Assembly (NCBI GenBank): GCA_024707265.1
Contig: JANQAB010000003.1
Location: 310,001 to 374,000 of the forward strand
Length of the DNA stretch: 64,000 nucleotides
Reading direction: 5' to 3'
From: Sporocytophaga sp.
GTDB lineage: Bacteria; Bacteroidota; Bacteroidia; Cytophagales; Cytophagaceae
Part shown: positions 30,314-39,282 of the stretch, in pieces
Numbering within the stretch: position 1 is the first letter of the stretch
Layout of the letters: every line of letters begins with the position of its first letter
Program-made: the position numbers and the translations under genes
The notes under the pieces: generated by a model
The model's database searches: none
Told to the model about the DNA's origin: nothing
The model's input: the letters and a program-made list of their open reading frames with translations, nothing else

Positions 30314-31129
30314 ATGAAAAAAGATAAGGAACAACTTGAGGAAACTACCACAGAAAAGAGCGAAAAAAGCAATGGAAATTTTTTTCGTACACTCGGAGAA
30401 TTAACTGTATTCAGCTCTCGTTTCTTTGCATTGGTATGGTCTCCTCCTTATGAGCTTGATGAATTATTCACTCAGATTTTCAGACTTGGTTACAAGTCTC
30501 TTTTTCTTGTGACGACTACAGCCTTTATTATAGGATTTGTTATGTCATTGCAGCTTTACCCTTCCATGAAGACTTTTGGCGCAGAAGATCTGATCCCGAA
30601 CATGGTGGCTATTGCAGTAATAAGGGAAATAGGGCCTGTGCTTACAGGTCTTATCTGTGCAGGAAAAACGGGTTCCGGAATTGGTGCAGAGATTGGATCC
30701 ATGAAAGTTACTGATCAGATAGATGCCATGTCGATATCAGGAGTTGATCCATATAAATACCTTGTAGTGACAAGAGTATTGGCTATGACTATAACGATGC
30801 CTTTCCTTGTTATCTATTCAGCAGGGCTATCATTGGTAGGCTCATACGTTGCAGTAAATATCACAGATGACATGAGTGTCACAATGTATATTAACTCTGC
30901 ATTTGACTACATGTATTTCTATGACTTTGTTCCATCAATCATTAAAGCGTTTTTCTTTGGATTTACAATAGCAATGGTTTCTTGTTTTTATGGTTACAGA
31001 GCTGATTATGGAACAGTCGGTGTGGGAAAAGCAGCTAATGCCTCCGTTGTAATTTCCTCCTTGATTATCTTTTTTCTCGACATGCTGGCAGCACAGCTGT
31101 CACATTACTATCAAAATAATTTCGTATGA
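30314..31129 (+). CDS. mlaE: MlaE-family ABC transporter permease
   Basis: A 271-residue integral membrane protein. Family signature blocks are AVIREIGPVLTGLICAGKTG, GAEIGSMKVTDQIDAMSISG and DPYKYLVVTR. It is the permease of a Mla-type phospholipid trafficking system that maintains outer-membrane lipid asymmetry. The first 30 residues are charged and poorly conserved. The stop overlaps the ATPase start by 4 bases, a clear operon sign. Confidence 0.93.
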   Translation: MKKDKEQLEETTTEKSEKSNGNFFRTLGELTVFSSRFFALVWSPPYELDELFTQIFRLGYKSLFLVTTTAFIIGFVMSLQLYPSMKTFGAEDLIPNMVAIAVIREIGPVLTGLICAGKTGSGIGAEIGSMKVTDQIDAMSISGVDPYKYLVVTRVLAMTITMPFLVIYSAGLSLVGSYVAVNITDDMSVTMYINSAFDYMYFYDFVPSIIKAFFFGFTIAMVSCFYGYRADYGTVGVGKAANASVVISSLIIFFLDMLAAQLSHYYQNNFV

Positions 31130-31857
31130 AGGAAGATATTATTGTGGTAAAAGACCTTTACAAATCCTTTAAGGGAAAGAAGGTACTCGAAGGGATTAAT
31201 ATCAATTTAAAGAAAGAAGAAAATTTATGCATTATCGGAAAGTCAGGATCCGGGAAGTCAGTTCTGCTTCGCTCTATAATTGGCCTGATTGAACCGGATT
31301 CAGGATATATCTCCGTATTCGGAAAAAGTCTGGATGATCTCCATGAAAATGAAGTGATAGCATTGCGTAAAAAAGTAGGGTATTTGTTTCAGGAAGGTGC
31401 ACTATATGACTCTATGAATGTAGAAGAAAATCTTGCATTTCCTTTAAAAAGACAACCTCACCCCAAATCACATAAAGAAATTAAAGCTACAATACGACTT
31501 GCACTCCAGAGAGTAGGATTGTTAAGTTCCATTAATAAAATGCCGCAGGAACTTTCCGGAGGTATGAAGAAAAGGATTGCACTGGCACGAACATTAATTC
31601 TTGAACCTGAGGTCATTTTATATGATGAACCCACTACAGGACTTGATCCTGTAACATCTAAAGAAATAATAGAGTTAATATTAGAGATGAGGGCCACCAA
31701 TGGAATTTCGGCTATCATTGTAACGCATGATATGTATTGTGCAAGGTTAACCGCTGACAGGATATTGCTCCTGAATGAGGGTAAAATGGATGTTGAAGGA
31801 TCCTTTGAAGAATTAAAGAGATCGGATAAAGATTGGGTAAGGGCATTCTTTGAATAA
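31126..31857 (+). CDS. mlaF: MlaF-type ABC ATPase
   Basis: A 243-residue ATPase. Walker A is GKSGSGKS, the Q-loop is LFQEGALYDSMN, the signature is LSGGMKKRIALARTL, Walker B is VILYDEPTTGLDP, and the switch His lies in IIVTHDM. All residues needed for ATP hydrolysis are present. It pairs with the overlapping permease and with the MCE protein 5 bases downstream. Confidence 0.94.
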   Translation: MKEDIIVVKDLYKSFKGKKVLEGININLKKEENLCIIGKSGSGKSVLLRSIIGLIEPDSGYISVFGKSLDDLHENEVIALRKKVGYLFQEGALYDSMNVEENLAFPLKRQPHPKSHKEIKATIRLALQRVGLLSSINKMPQELSGGMKKRIALARTLILEPEVILYDEPTTGLDPVTSKEIIELILEMRATNGISAIIVTHDMYCARLTADRILLLNEGKMDVEGSFEELKRSDKDWVRAFFE

Positions 31858-31862
31858 AAAAG

Positions 31863-32732
31863 ATGAAGAAGAAAAGGATATTAGACAGAATAAAGTTAGG
31901 GGTTTTTATGCTGCTGGGGATTGTGCTGCTTACTGTACTAATCTTTTACATAGGTTCTAATCAGCAGATGTTCGGAACTAAGAGAAAACTTATTGCAAAC
32001 TTTAAGAATGTGGGTGGTCTCAAGGAAGGTAACGCTGTAAGATACTCTGGAGTAGAAATAGGTGCAGTTGAATCAATCCAAATTATATCAGATTCAAACA
32101 TACGGGTAACGATGGCTGTCGACAAGAACTCTTCAGAATTTATTAAGAAGGATTCCCAGGCCAGCATAAGTAATGAAGGACTATTAGGAACCAAATATGT
32201 AAAGATATCCCCAGGAACTCCTGAGGAATTAAGTCTTGGTAGTGGTGAAGAAATTTCTACTACAGAACCTTTGGATCTTGACAGACTATTGGCTGAGTTA
32301 AATCAGACAGGGACCAATGCAAAACATATTACCCAGAACATTAACTCCATGACCGAAAGGATAAACAATGGTGAGGGAACACTTGGTACATTACTTACCA
32401 ATAAACAACTGCTGAATCAGGTTCAGGAGATGGTGCTTGCTTTTGAGCAAACCGGTAAAAAAACAAAACGTGCATCTGAAAATATGATCCAATTGACGGA
32501 TAGTCTTAAAATAGCCAGTGGTAATGCTATAACCGCGTCATCAAATATTGTTTCATTCTCCGAAAAGCTGGATAATGACAGCAGTGTTCTTGGAAAATTC
32601 ATTGGAGATACCGTAATGGCTCAGAACGTGGACAAAACCATGGATAAGATAAACACGGTTGCTGATGATGTTGGACTTACAAGTTGCAGAGTAAGAAACA
32701 GCTGGATTATTCGGTTGTTCGGCAGAAACTAA
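31863..32732 (+). CDS. mlaD: MlaD-type MCE domain protein
   Basis: A 289-residue protein with one N-terminal membrane anchor (LGVFMLLGIVLLTVLIFYIG). The MCE domain covers about residues 38-120 (FKNVGGLKEGNAVRYSGVEI, then SISNEGLLGTKYVKI). A long helical C-terminal region follows (NINSMTERINNGEGTLGTLL). It binds lipids in the periplasm and rings onto MlaE. The tail NSWIIRLFGRN resembles the usual short amphipathic end of Bacteroidota MlaD proteins. Length is normal. Confidence 0.92.
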   Translation: MKKKRILDRIKLGVFMLLGIVLLTVLIFYIGSNQQMFGTKRKLIANFKNVGGLKEGNAVRYSGVEIGAVESIQIISDSNIRVTMAVDKNSSEFIKKDSQASISNEGLLGTKYVKISPGTPEELSLGSGEEISTTEPLDLDRLLAELNQTGTNAKHITQNINSMTERINNGEGTLGTLLTNKQLLNQVQEMVLAFEQTGKKTKRASENMIQLTDSLKIASGNAITASSNIVSFSEKLDNDSSVLGKFIGDTVMAQNVDKTMDKINTVADDVGLTSCRVRNSWIIRLFGRN

Positions 32733-32747
32733 ACCACTGTAAATCTT

Positions 32748-32771
32748 AAGGTTTCCTTTACGAGAAACCTT
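32748..32771 (+). terminator. Hairpin after the mla operon
   Basis: AAGGTTTC / GAAACCTT, an 8-base perfect stem with an 8-base loop, followed by a pyrimidine-rich tract. It lies 16 bases after the mlaD stop. Confidence 0.5.
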
Positions 32772-32814
32772 CCTCTTCCCTATTGATGTTTATACATTAG
32801 TAAATGAGGGACAG

Positions 32815-33390
32815 ATGAACAGACGAAAAAAACAACAGGTAAAAGAAACCTTGACGCTGGGCTTAGGGGCAATTGCTGCGGCAGGGGTAACAGCAGGACT
32901 TGTATATTTATACAAGAAGAACACTGATCAATGGCCTCCCCTAGATGTAGCTTCAAACGTAGACCTTGAAAAATATTCAGGGGAGTGGTATGAAATTGCA
33001 AGACTCCCTAACTGGTATGAAAAGCATTGTTACGCTTCAAAGGCTAATTACTCACTAAATGAAAATGGCACTATCAAGGTAGTGAATGCCTGTAAGACTG
33101 ACACAGGTAAGAGTAAATCAAAAGAAGCCGTTGCCTGGGTTGCAGATCCATCAGATAATGCAAGGTTAAAAGTTCAGTTTTTCTGGCCATTTACAGGCGA
33201 TTACAACATTATTGAAGTTGATCCTGATTATCAGTATGCCCTTGTTGGAACTGAATCAAGGAAAAACTTATGGATATTGAGCAGAAAGCCAGAGCTTGAC
33301 CTCGAAACAACTAAAAGTTTAGTAGAAAAAGGCACACAACAAGGCTTTAATACCCTGGAACTGATTTTCGCTAGTAATTCATTCAGTTAA
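32815..33390 (+). CDS. Lipocalin (Blc family)
   Basis: A 191-residue lipocalin. The GxW motif appears in YSGEWYEIARLPNWYE. Further family blocks are KHCYASKANYSLNENG, VAWVADPSDNARLKVQFFWP and YQYALVGTESRKNLWILSRK. The two Cys (KHC and NAC) could form the family's disulfide. Instead of a lipobox it has an uncleaved-looking N-terminal helix (LGLGAIAAAGVTAGLVYLY). It probably binds fatty acids or lysophospholipids in the periplasm, which fits its position after the mla operon. Confidence 0.9.
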   Translation: MNRRKKQQVKETLTLGLGAIAAAGVTAGLVYLYKKNTDQWPPLDVASNVDLEKYSGEWYEIARLPNWYEKHCYASKANYSLNENGTIKVVNACKTDTGKSKSKEAVAWVADPSDNARLKVQFFWPFTGDYNIIEVDPDYQYALVGTESRKNLWILSRKPELDLETTKSLVEKGTQQGFNTLELIFASNSFS

Positions 33391-33394
33391 ATCT

Positions 33395-33424
33395 AAGGCA
33401 GGGTATTTTTATCCTGCCTTTTTT
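33395..33424 (+). terminator. Rho-independent terminator after lipocalin
   Basis: AAGGCAGG / CCTGCCTT stem with a 10-base T-rich loop, followed by T6. Confidence 0.75.
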
Positions 33425-33475
33425 AACACTTATTATTGAACAGGGTTGTGTAAGAGACATTAAACCAATCGAATC

Positions 33476-34234
33476 ATGATCAGCAAAATAGTCTGTCCCA
33501 CTGATTATTCTAACAATTCATTCAATGCCATCAAGTACCTTAAAGATCTTGCAGCCTTAAGTAATGCAAATATTGAGCTGGTGCATGTAGAAACACCTAT
33601 ACCTCATTTCTTATCAGCAGAAAAGGAAGATTTACTTCAAGACATCAAACATGACAAGCTGGTGCTTTGGGGAAATGTACCAAATGAGATCGTCAATGAA
33701 ATTACTAAAACTCACGCTGATCTGGTAGGAATGAGTAGTATAGGGAAAAACAAAGAAGAAAATTTCTTTATTAGTAAAGTGACCTTATCAATCGTAAACC
33801 AGTCCGGTTTTCCAATATTAATCATCCCTCCAGATGCCAACTTTCAAAGCTTTAACAGATTTCTGTTTGTCAGTCATTTAAAAGACCAGAACTATCTTAG
33901 CTTCCGATGGATTGCAGAGTTTATTCGTCCCTACTCCGGCAGGTTTGAAGTATTATATTTTTCTGAAGAAAGACTTAAATGGCTCGATAAAAAAGAGATA
34001 GCATCCAACTTTGAAAGCCTTCATCATTCACTTAAAACACCTCCTATTGACGTTCACATACGTGACTGTAAAAATGTATTAATTCAATTGGAGACCTTTG
34101 CCAGAGAGCAAAAAGCTGACGTGATCTGTATAGAAAAATCAAGCAGAATATTTCAGATGATCATTGAACAGGATAATGTTGAGAGAATGCCATGCTGCAC
34201 AGATACGCCAATCCTGATAGTACCAACTATATGA
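33476..34234 (+). CDS. Universal stress protein family
   Basis: A 252-residue tandem Usp protein. The first domain starts ISKIVCPTDYSNNSFNAIKY and closes with SIVNQSGFPILIIPP. The second ends with ADVICIEKSSRIFQ and CCTDTPILIVPT. The ATP-binding G-2x-G-9x-G(S/T) loop is poorly conserved (MSSIGKNKEENFF), so it may be a non-ATP-binding type. Unlike the paralogue at 9.4-10.3 kb it is intact. It converges with the glycosyltransferase gene 4 bases away. Confidence 0.85.
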   Translation: MISKIVCPTDYSNNSFNAIKYLKDLAALSNANIELVHVETPIPHFLSAEKEDLLQDIKHDKLVLWGNVPNEIVNEITKTHADLVGMSSIGKNKEENFFISKVTLSIVNQSGFPILIIPPDANFQSFNRFLFVSHLKDQNYLSFRWIAEFIRPYSGRFEVLYFSEERLKWLDKKEIASNFESLHHSLKTPPIDVHIRDCKNVLIQLETFAREQKADVICIEKSSRIFQMIIEQDNVERMPCCTDTPILIVPTI

Positions 34235-34238
34235 ATTT

Positions 34239-35693
34239 CTACAACTTATCAAACAAATGAACCCATTGCAAAATTTGTCTGAAAATCAAAAAATGATCTA
34301 TCACAGTCTTCTGGGCCCGGTGCCCCAAGACTTCTCTTTTTTTAGGCTCCTTAAGCAAGGTATTCAGTACATATGCAACATCCTCAGGGTTTGAAGGGTT
34401 TTTAACAATCTTACCCTGAATATCATCCATTATCTGTTCGTTTATTCCACAGGTATACCCTCCGATCACAGGCTTTTTCTTCCACATGGCTTCTGTTACA
34501 GTTAACCCAAATCCTTCTCTGATAGAATTCTGAACAACTACAGAGGCACAAAGCTGCAGGGCATTAACAATTAAATTATTCTGTTTTCTCGATACCATTG
34601 GTAAATTCAATATTACAATATCCCTTTGAAGTTCCGTTGAAAGACTTTTATAATAATCAATGATTTCGTTTAATACTTCTTCTGCCTCCGGGTCATCTGA
34701 AACATAAGCCGGATCAGGACCTGCCAGTACCAGCTTAAGCATCTCCAATCTTTTGCTATGTCTGTGATTGGATTGATAAGATTCCTTGGTCTTTATCAAT
34801 TCAAACCCCTTTATCAATTCCAAAAATCCTTTTAACCTATCCCACCGGCCTACCTGTAAAGCAAATGGTTTAAATAACAAACCAGGATCTGAAGGAAGAA
34901 ATGACCTGGATAAGTGTCCATCAGGCTGAAGTCGCTTAGCCATGTTAGAGAAAGGAGGCGTAAGAACCGCCTGGTAGGGCCTTAACAAGCCAGAGTTACT
35001 CAGAATACCAACCGTTTTATGAATTGAAAGATACCTGTTTTTATGATCCAAAGGATCAATTGTGGGGTGCATTACTGAAGCTCTCCCGGTTAAATGACCG
35101 GGGATATAGGCTGTAGCAGAAAAAACATTAAAGTTAAAAAGCTCAGTATATGGTTGAAGGAAGTCCCATGCGTTTTTAGTTTGCTCAGTATGCTGATCTA
35201 TTCCTATGTGACATCTCCAGATAAACTTTAGCGGAAAATGTCCTTTCAAAAATTTTATCATCCCGGCAGGTTGTGGATCATGAATCACCACAATATCATG
35301 CGGTTTTAATAATTTGAGCAGAGCTTCTGCATTTTCCTTATTTACCTGTTCATACAATGTTCTTTCTTCTTCATGTACAAAGTCGCAGCAAACTCCATGA
35401 ATGAGATTATGAAGTTTTTTGGTAATATTGAAAAACTCCTTCTTATCAGATCCTGAGACAATCCAATCAGTGTCTATTCCAATCTGCCTGAACAAACTTA
35501 TAAGACGAGGCATCATTTCTGCAACACCACCGCCCTGAGCTGTGGAATTAATCATCCATACTTTCCTTCCCTTTAGTTTTGGCACTAATACACATGCTTC
35601 ACTTTGCAACGCCCGCAATCCAGGAGAAAGTGTTGCATACAGGTCGTAATCATCCAGCTTTACCCCTATATTAACTTCAATCGTTTTTATCAT
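34239..35693 (-). CDS. TreT-like family 4 glycosyltransferase (trehalose synthase type)
   Basis: A 484-residue GT-B enzyme. The N-terminal block VWMINSTAQGGGVAEMM, followed by LISLFRQIGIDTDW, is characteristic of the trehalose glycosyltransferring synthase/trehalose phosphorylase group. The C-terminal domain has VGRWDRLKGF, KLVLAGPDP, QNSIREGFGLTVTEAMWKKK and PVIGGYTCGI (the E-x7-E nucleotide-sugar motif). TreT makes trehalose from NDP-glucose and glucose, a compatible solute. Exact substrate is inferred. It stands alone, without otsA/otsB or treY/treZ nearby. Confidence 0.85.
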   Translation of the reverse strand: MIKTIEVNIGVKLDDYDLYATLSPGLRALQSEACVLVPKLKGRKVWMINSTAQGGGVAEMMPRLISLFRQIGIDTDWIVSGSDKKEFFNITKKLHNLIHGVCCDFVHEEERTLYEQVNKENAEALLKLLKPHDIVVIHDPQPAGMIKFLKGHFPLKFIWRCHIGIDQHTEQTKNAWDFLQPYTELFNFNVFSATAYIPGHLTGRASVMHPTIDPLDHKNRYLSIHKTVGILSNSGLLRPYQAVLTPPFSNMAKRLQPDGHLSRSFLPSDPGLLFKPFALQVGRWDRLKGFLELIKGFELIKTKESYQSNHRHSKRLEMLKLVLAGPDPAYVSDDPEAEEVLNEIIDYYKSLSTELQRDIVILNLPMVSRKQNNLIVNALQLCASVVVQNSIREGFGLTVTEAMWKKKPVIGGYTCGINEQIMDDIQGKIVKNPSNPEDVAYVLNTLLKEPKKREVLGHRAQKTVIDHFLIFRQILQWVHLFDKL

Positions 35694-35855
35694 CCGAATA
35701 GTATTGGGGAAATTTTTACCATTATTTGTAAAATACCTTGGGACTATTCAAATGTTTAGTAATCAGTTTCTCTGAAAATACGTATATCTATTATTAAAAA
35801 AACATAACTTACACAACACTATCATTACCAAATCATTACATAGAAAATCTGAATT

Positions 35856-36512
35856 ATGAATTACACTACAGCTTCAAGTTTAAAATTCTCGGAAGAAAAA
35901 TCGAATACCTTCCCATTGGTACTCCTGGCTTTATTTATGGGAGTATGGCTATGGACATTACTAGATACTTCAGATATAAACAATTGGTTTCTTGAAAATA
36001 CATTGACCTTCATATTCGGAACTACCCTGCTTCTTACATATAAAAAATACAGACTTTCTGATCTTAGCTATACTTTCATTTTTATCTACCTTAACCTTCA
36101 TATATACGGAGCAAAATATACCTACGCAGAAAACCCTTTTGGGTACTGGCTTCAGGAAGCTCTACATACTTCGAGAAATCATTATGACAGAATTGTCCAT
36201 TTTAGTTTTGGTTTCCTGCTTGCATACCCTATGAGAGACCTGTTTAAAAACACATTTGAATTTCCTAACAAATATTGCTGGCTTCTTCCAGCTGAAATAA
36301 CACTTTCCTTTAGCGCCATGTATGAGCTGATAGAATGGGCTGTTGCCGATCTTTTATTTCCCGAACAGGGGTCTGCATATTTAGGTTCACAGGGAGATAT
36401 CTGGGATGCTCAAAAGGATATGGGATTGGCTTTCTCAGGAGCAATACTTATTCTTTTAATAGTATTTATATGTCAGAAAGTATTTAGCAAAGCTCAGGAA
36501 CAACATTCTTAA
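35856..36512 (+). CDS. DUF2238 (YjdF-type) membrane protein
   Basis: A 218-residue protein with about six helices. DUF2238 hallmarks are the block NHYDRIVHFSFGFLLAYPMR, then SAMYELIEWAVADLLFPEQG and GDIWDAQKDMGLAFSGA, rich in conserved His, Asp and Glu within or near helices. Function of the family is unknown. It resembles Escherichia coli YjdF. Single gene with a shared downstream terminator. Confidence 0.88.
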   Translation: MNYTTASSLKFSEEKSNTFPLVLLALFMGVWLWTLLDTSDINNWFLENTLTFIFGTTLLLTYKKYRLSDLSYTFIFIYLNLHIYGAKYTYAENPFGYWLQEALHTSRNHYDRIVHFSFGFLLAYPMRDLFKNTFEFPNKYCWLLPAEITLSFSAMYELIEWAVADLLFPEQGSAYLGSQGDIWDAQKDMGLAFSGAILILLIVFICQKVFSKAQEQHS

Positions 36513-36525
36513 ATTTCCGATTATA

Positions 36526-36564
36526 ATATAAAGTTAGATCAGTTGACTGATCTGGCTTTATATT
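36526..36564. terminator. Bidirectional terminator between convergent genes
   Basis: ATATAAAG..AGATCAG / CTGATCT..CTTTATAT with a TTGA loop and a two-base mismatch (TT/GG). It lies exactly between the DUF2238 gene and the convergent PAS kinase gene. Confidence 0.65.
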
Positions 36565-38194
36565 ACAGGTTTTTCAGATAGACATAAAAGTTAGTTCCAA
36601 CGTTTTCTTTACTTTGAATTTCAATTTTTCCTCCGAAGTTTTCTATAATTCTCTTGATAATATATAAACCCACTCCACTGCCTTCCACATGCTGATGCGC
36701 CCGTTCAAACATATTAAAAATCTTATGCTGACTTTCCTGATTTACCCCTAAGCCATTATCGGATATCGTGAGCAATATAAAATTATCTGCCGGTTGAGTA
36801 GACAAATGAATATCAGGTCTTCGCTCAGGGGAAGAGTACTTCAATGCATTAGATAAAAGATTATATATAATACTCCTTAGATTTTTCCTTGAATAGTTGA
36901 TCTTATCAATTTTAAACTCAGCAGTAATAACAGGATCATTACTCACCTTTATAAGCTCCCTTATATCAAGGATAACCTCATTATAGATTTCAGAAAAAGT
37001 AAGCTCTTCAGGTTCCTGATTACTTCCCCTCTGCACTTTACTAATTTCAGTCAGATCCTTAATTGTTGTTTTGAACCTTTCAATAGAAAAAAGCATCATA
37101 TCAATTAATGACTGCTGTTCTTCGTTAAATGAACCCTCCAACATATAAGCCTGGAGCAGACCTTCAATATTAGAGATCGGAGCCTTCAGATCGTGAGAAG
37201 CTGTATAAATAAAATTATCCAGATCAGTATTAATCTTTAACAATTCAGCATTCCTTAATTCAAGGTTTCTCCGGTTATCAGCCAATTCTTTTTTGGCTAC
37301 TTCTTCATCGGATATATCCTGAATAATCCCGCTAAATCTGTATGGCTCTCCTTTAAAATCAAAGTAACTTCTGCCCTTAGCACGGACGATTCGCTCTTTT
37401 TGGGTTATCGGATTAATTATCGTACAGACAATATCAAACGCACCTCCCAAGCTGAATTCCAGCGACTGCTTTATGGCCTCTCGTACAGCCTCCTGCTCGG
37501 AGCTGGCAACATTATTTATAGACTCCTCCAGGCTAGTTTCTGAATTCAAAGAAATACCAAGCCATTCTTTTAATCTGTTGTTACTTTTAAAGGTTTGAGT
37601 GATTGGATTATATTCCCAGGTACCCAGCTCTGCAGACTCTATTGCAAAATGTAATTGATCTTTACTTTCTTTAAGCCTGATTGAGTTAAGAACTTTTTCT
37701 GTAGTTTCGTTGCAGACGACCAATACCCCACCTATTCCCCCATAATCATCAATGATAGGGCTATACCCAAAAGTCCAGTAAACATCTTCTATTTTGCCAT
37801 TTCTGTAAATCGGAATCAGCTGATCTTCACTCCAGGTGGCTTCTCCAGTAGTCATCACCTGATTTATCAAGGGATAAATAATAGTCCAGATTTCCTTCCA
37901 GCAATCCTTACCTTTTTGTCCAAGTGCATGAGGGTGTTTTCCTTTATTTCCTAAACTAGGACGATAAGCATCATTATAAAACTGGATAAGATCCTCTCCC
38001 CACCAGATAAACATCGGAAACTTGGAAGACAAAATCATAGACACAACAGTCTTGAGGCTTTGAGGCCATTGCTCAATTGGACCTACAGGGGTCTGAGACC
38101 AATCAAATGTCTTAGTGAGTAATGCCATTTCTCCTTCTCCTGAAAGAACCCCCAGGTGTTTGGATTTTAAAGCCGGAAATGGTTTAGGTGTCAT
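36563..38194 (-). CDS. PAS domain histidine kinase (soluble)
   Basis: A 543-residue kinase with no membrane segment. The N-terminal PAS-like domain carries FDWSQTPVGPIEQWPQSLKT and FPMFIWWGEDLIQFYNDAY, a variant common in soluble kinases. A second PAS/PAC lies at about residues 180-300 (AIESAELGTWEYNP). HisKA follows (FIYTASHDLKAPISNIEGLL), then HATPase (NLLSNALKYSSPE, ISDNGLGV, GSGVGLYIIKR). Its core is very similar to that of the 11.7-14.5 kb kinase, suggesting duplication. Ligand unknown. No response regulator nearby. Confidence 0.92.
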   Translation of the reverse strand: MTPKPFPALKSKHLGVLSGEGEMALLTKTFDWSQTPVGPIEQWPQSLKTVVSMILSSKFPMFIWWGEDLIQFYNDAYRPSLGNKGKHPHALGQKGKDCWKEIWTIIYPLINQVMTTGEATWSEDQLIPIYRNGKIEDVYWTFGYSPIIDDYGGIGGVLVVCNETTEKVLNSIRLKESKDQLHFAIESAELGTWEYNPITQTFKSNNRLKEWLGISLNSETSLEESINNVASSEQEAVREAIKQSLEFSLGGAFDIVCTIINPITQKERIVRAKGRSYFDFKGEPYRFSGIIQDISDEEVAKKELADNRRNLELRNAELLKINTDLDNFIYTASHDLKAPISNIEGLLQAYMLEGSFNEEQQSLIDMMLFSIERFKTTIKDLTEISKVQRGSNQEPEELTFSEIYNEVILDIRELIKVSNDPVITAEFKIDKINYSRKNLRSIIYNLLSNALKYSSPERRPDIHLSTQPADNFILLTISDNGLGVNQESQHKIFNMFERAHQHVEGSGVGLYIIKRIIENFGGKIEIQSKENVGTNFYVYLKNL

Positions 38195-38541
38195 TACTTT
38201 GATTTTATTCTCTTAAAATTAAAAAATAACAATAAAGTTATAGGAAAGCAATCAATACTTAAGAAATTATCCAATGTGGTTACATCATGAACCTGGACAT
38301 CATACCAATGAACCTAAAGAGTTCTTATTAGAAAAAGACATGTAGTTTATAAATAAGTATAGTCATTTAAAAAATGAAACCACCAAGATCTTAGATATCT
38401 TACTGATCCATATTTAAAGCTAAAAACTCTTAAACCCTTTTTTAAAAAACTAACCCTCCCGAAACACATCACCCTCTTCATCAAAAAATAAAATACCTAT
38501 CATTTATACCAATGACCTTTCGGCAATTTCAATACAAACAA
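38195..38541. other. Intergenic region
   Basis: About 350 AT-rich bases, holding the promoter region of the PAS kinase. I see no credible gene or hairpin. Confidence 0.4.
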
Positions 38542-38901
38542 TTAGTTCACTACCTCAAAAGATTCGATGTCAAAATCGCCGTTGACAAGGGTGAAATCTA
38601 TTTGTCTTATGTAGGAAAAAAGTATTTCAGGGGCTACCTCCCTTTTAAATTTCTTCACTCTGATTTTTCCTTCATTCTGAGGTTCTGTAATTAATAACTT
38701 TTTATCAATAGCATAAACCGTAACTATCATATCTTTATGATTCAGGTATAACCTTAACGACACAGGTTCATATTGAAGAAGATTAATCCCCATTACAGAT
38801 TCTGAAAAAGCATTAAAATCCATAGTTTCATTAAAATTCAACGATACTGCGCCCGCCATGTCATCATACCTTGTCTCAATCTTTGGGATATGCTTTTCCA
38901 T
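38542..38901 (-). CDS. Hypothetical protein
   Basis: A 119-residue soluble protein of no family I recognise. It starts MEKHIPKIETRYDDMAG and is rich in charged and beta-prone residues (VSLRLYLNHKDMIVTVYAID, KIRVKKFKREV). No signal peptide or Cys. A plus-strand frame opposite it (38512-38694) is shorter and lacks support. Composition is like its neighbours. Confidence 0.6.
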   Translation of the reverse strand: MEKHIPKIETRYDDMAGAVSLNFNETMDFNAFSESVMGINLLQYEPVSLRLYLNHKDMIVTVYAIDKKLLITEPQNEGKIRVKKFKREVAPEILFSYIRQIDFTLVNGDFDIESFEVVN

Positions 38902-39056
38902 TTCCTTTTCCTTCTTTTTTGCTTCTACTTCTAAAAGTAATAAAACTATAGAATTGTTCTAAATTCCCAGTCATATTTACAGACTATAGAACAATTAAGA
39001 AGTTCTCAGGTTGTTCTTATATCACATGTAATTTTTCACGCCTAACGTAATACATT

Positions 39057-39239
39057 ATGAAAATAGTTTTCAAACTTGTTCGAATTATACTCAGAGGCGT
39101 GTTCTTCGCTATAATCTATTGTTTATCAGTTATTATATCTGAAGTATTTTCTATTTATCACCTGGTAAAACTGATTTTACATCCAACCAAAAATCAATTA
39201 GATCCACAAAAGGCTCCTCTTAAGGCAAAAAATGTTTAA
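39057..39239 (+). CDS. Small membrane protein
   Basis: A 60-residue frame with one long hydrophobic segment (GVFFAIIYCLSVIISEVFSI) flanked by basic residues and a Lys-rich tail (PTKNQLDPQKAPLKAKNV). It lies 43 bases before the next gene on the same strand. Short, with no family match, so only moderately supported. Confidence 0.4.
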   Translation: MKIVFKLVRIILRGVFFAIIYCLSVIISEVFSIYHLVKLILHPTKNQLDPQKAPLKAKNV

Positions 39240-39282
39240 TAAAAACATTGGATAATTTATCTTAGTCCGATAAACAACAATA

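Noticed and set aside
32660..32732. Frameshift at the end of mlaD
   Set aside because: The tail NSWIIRLFGRN resembles the normal short end of the family, and no other frame continues it.
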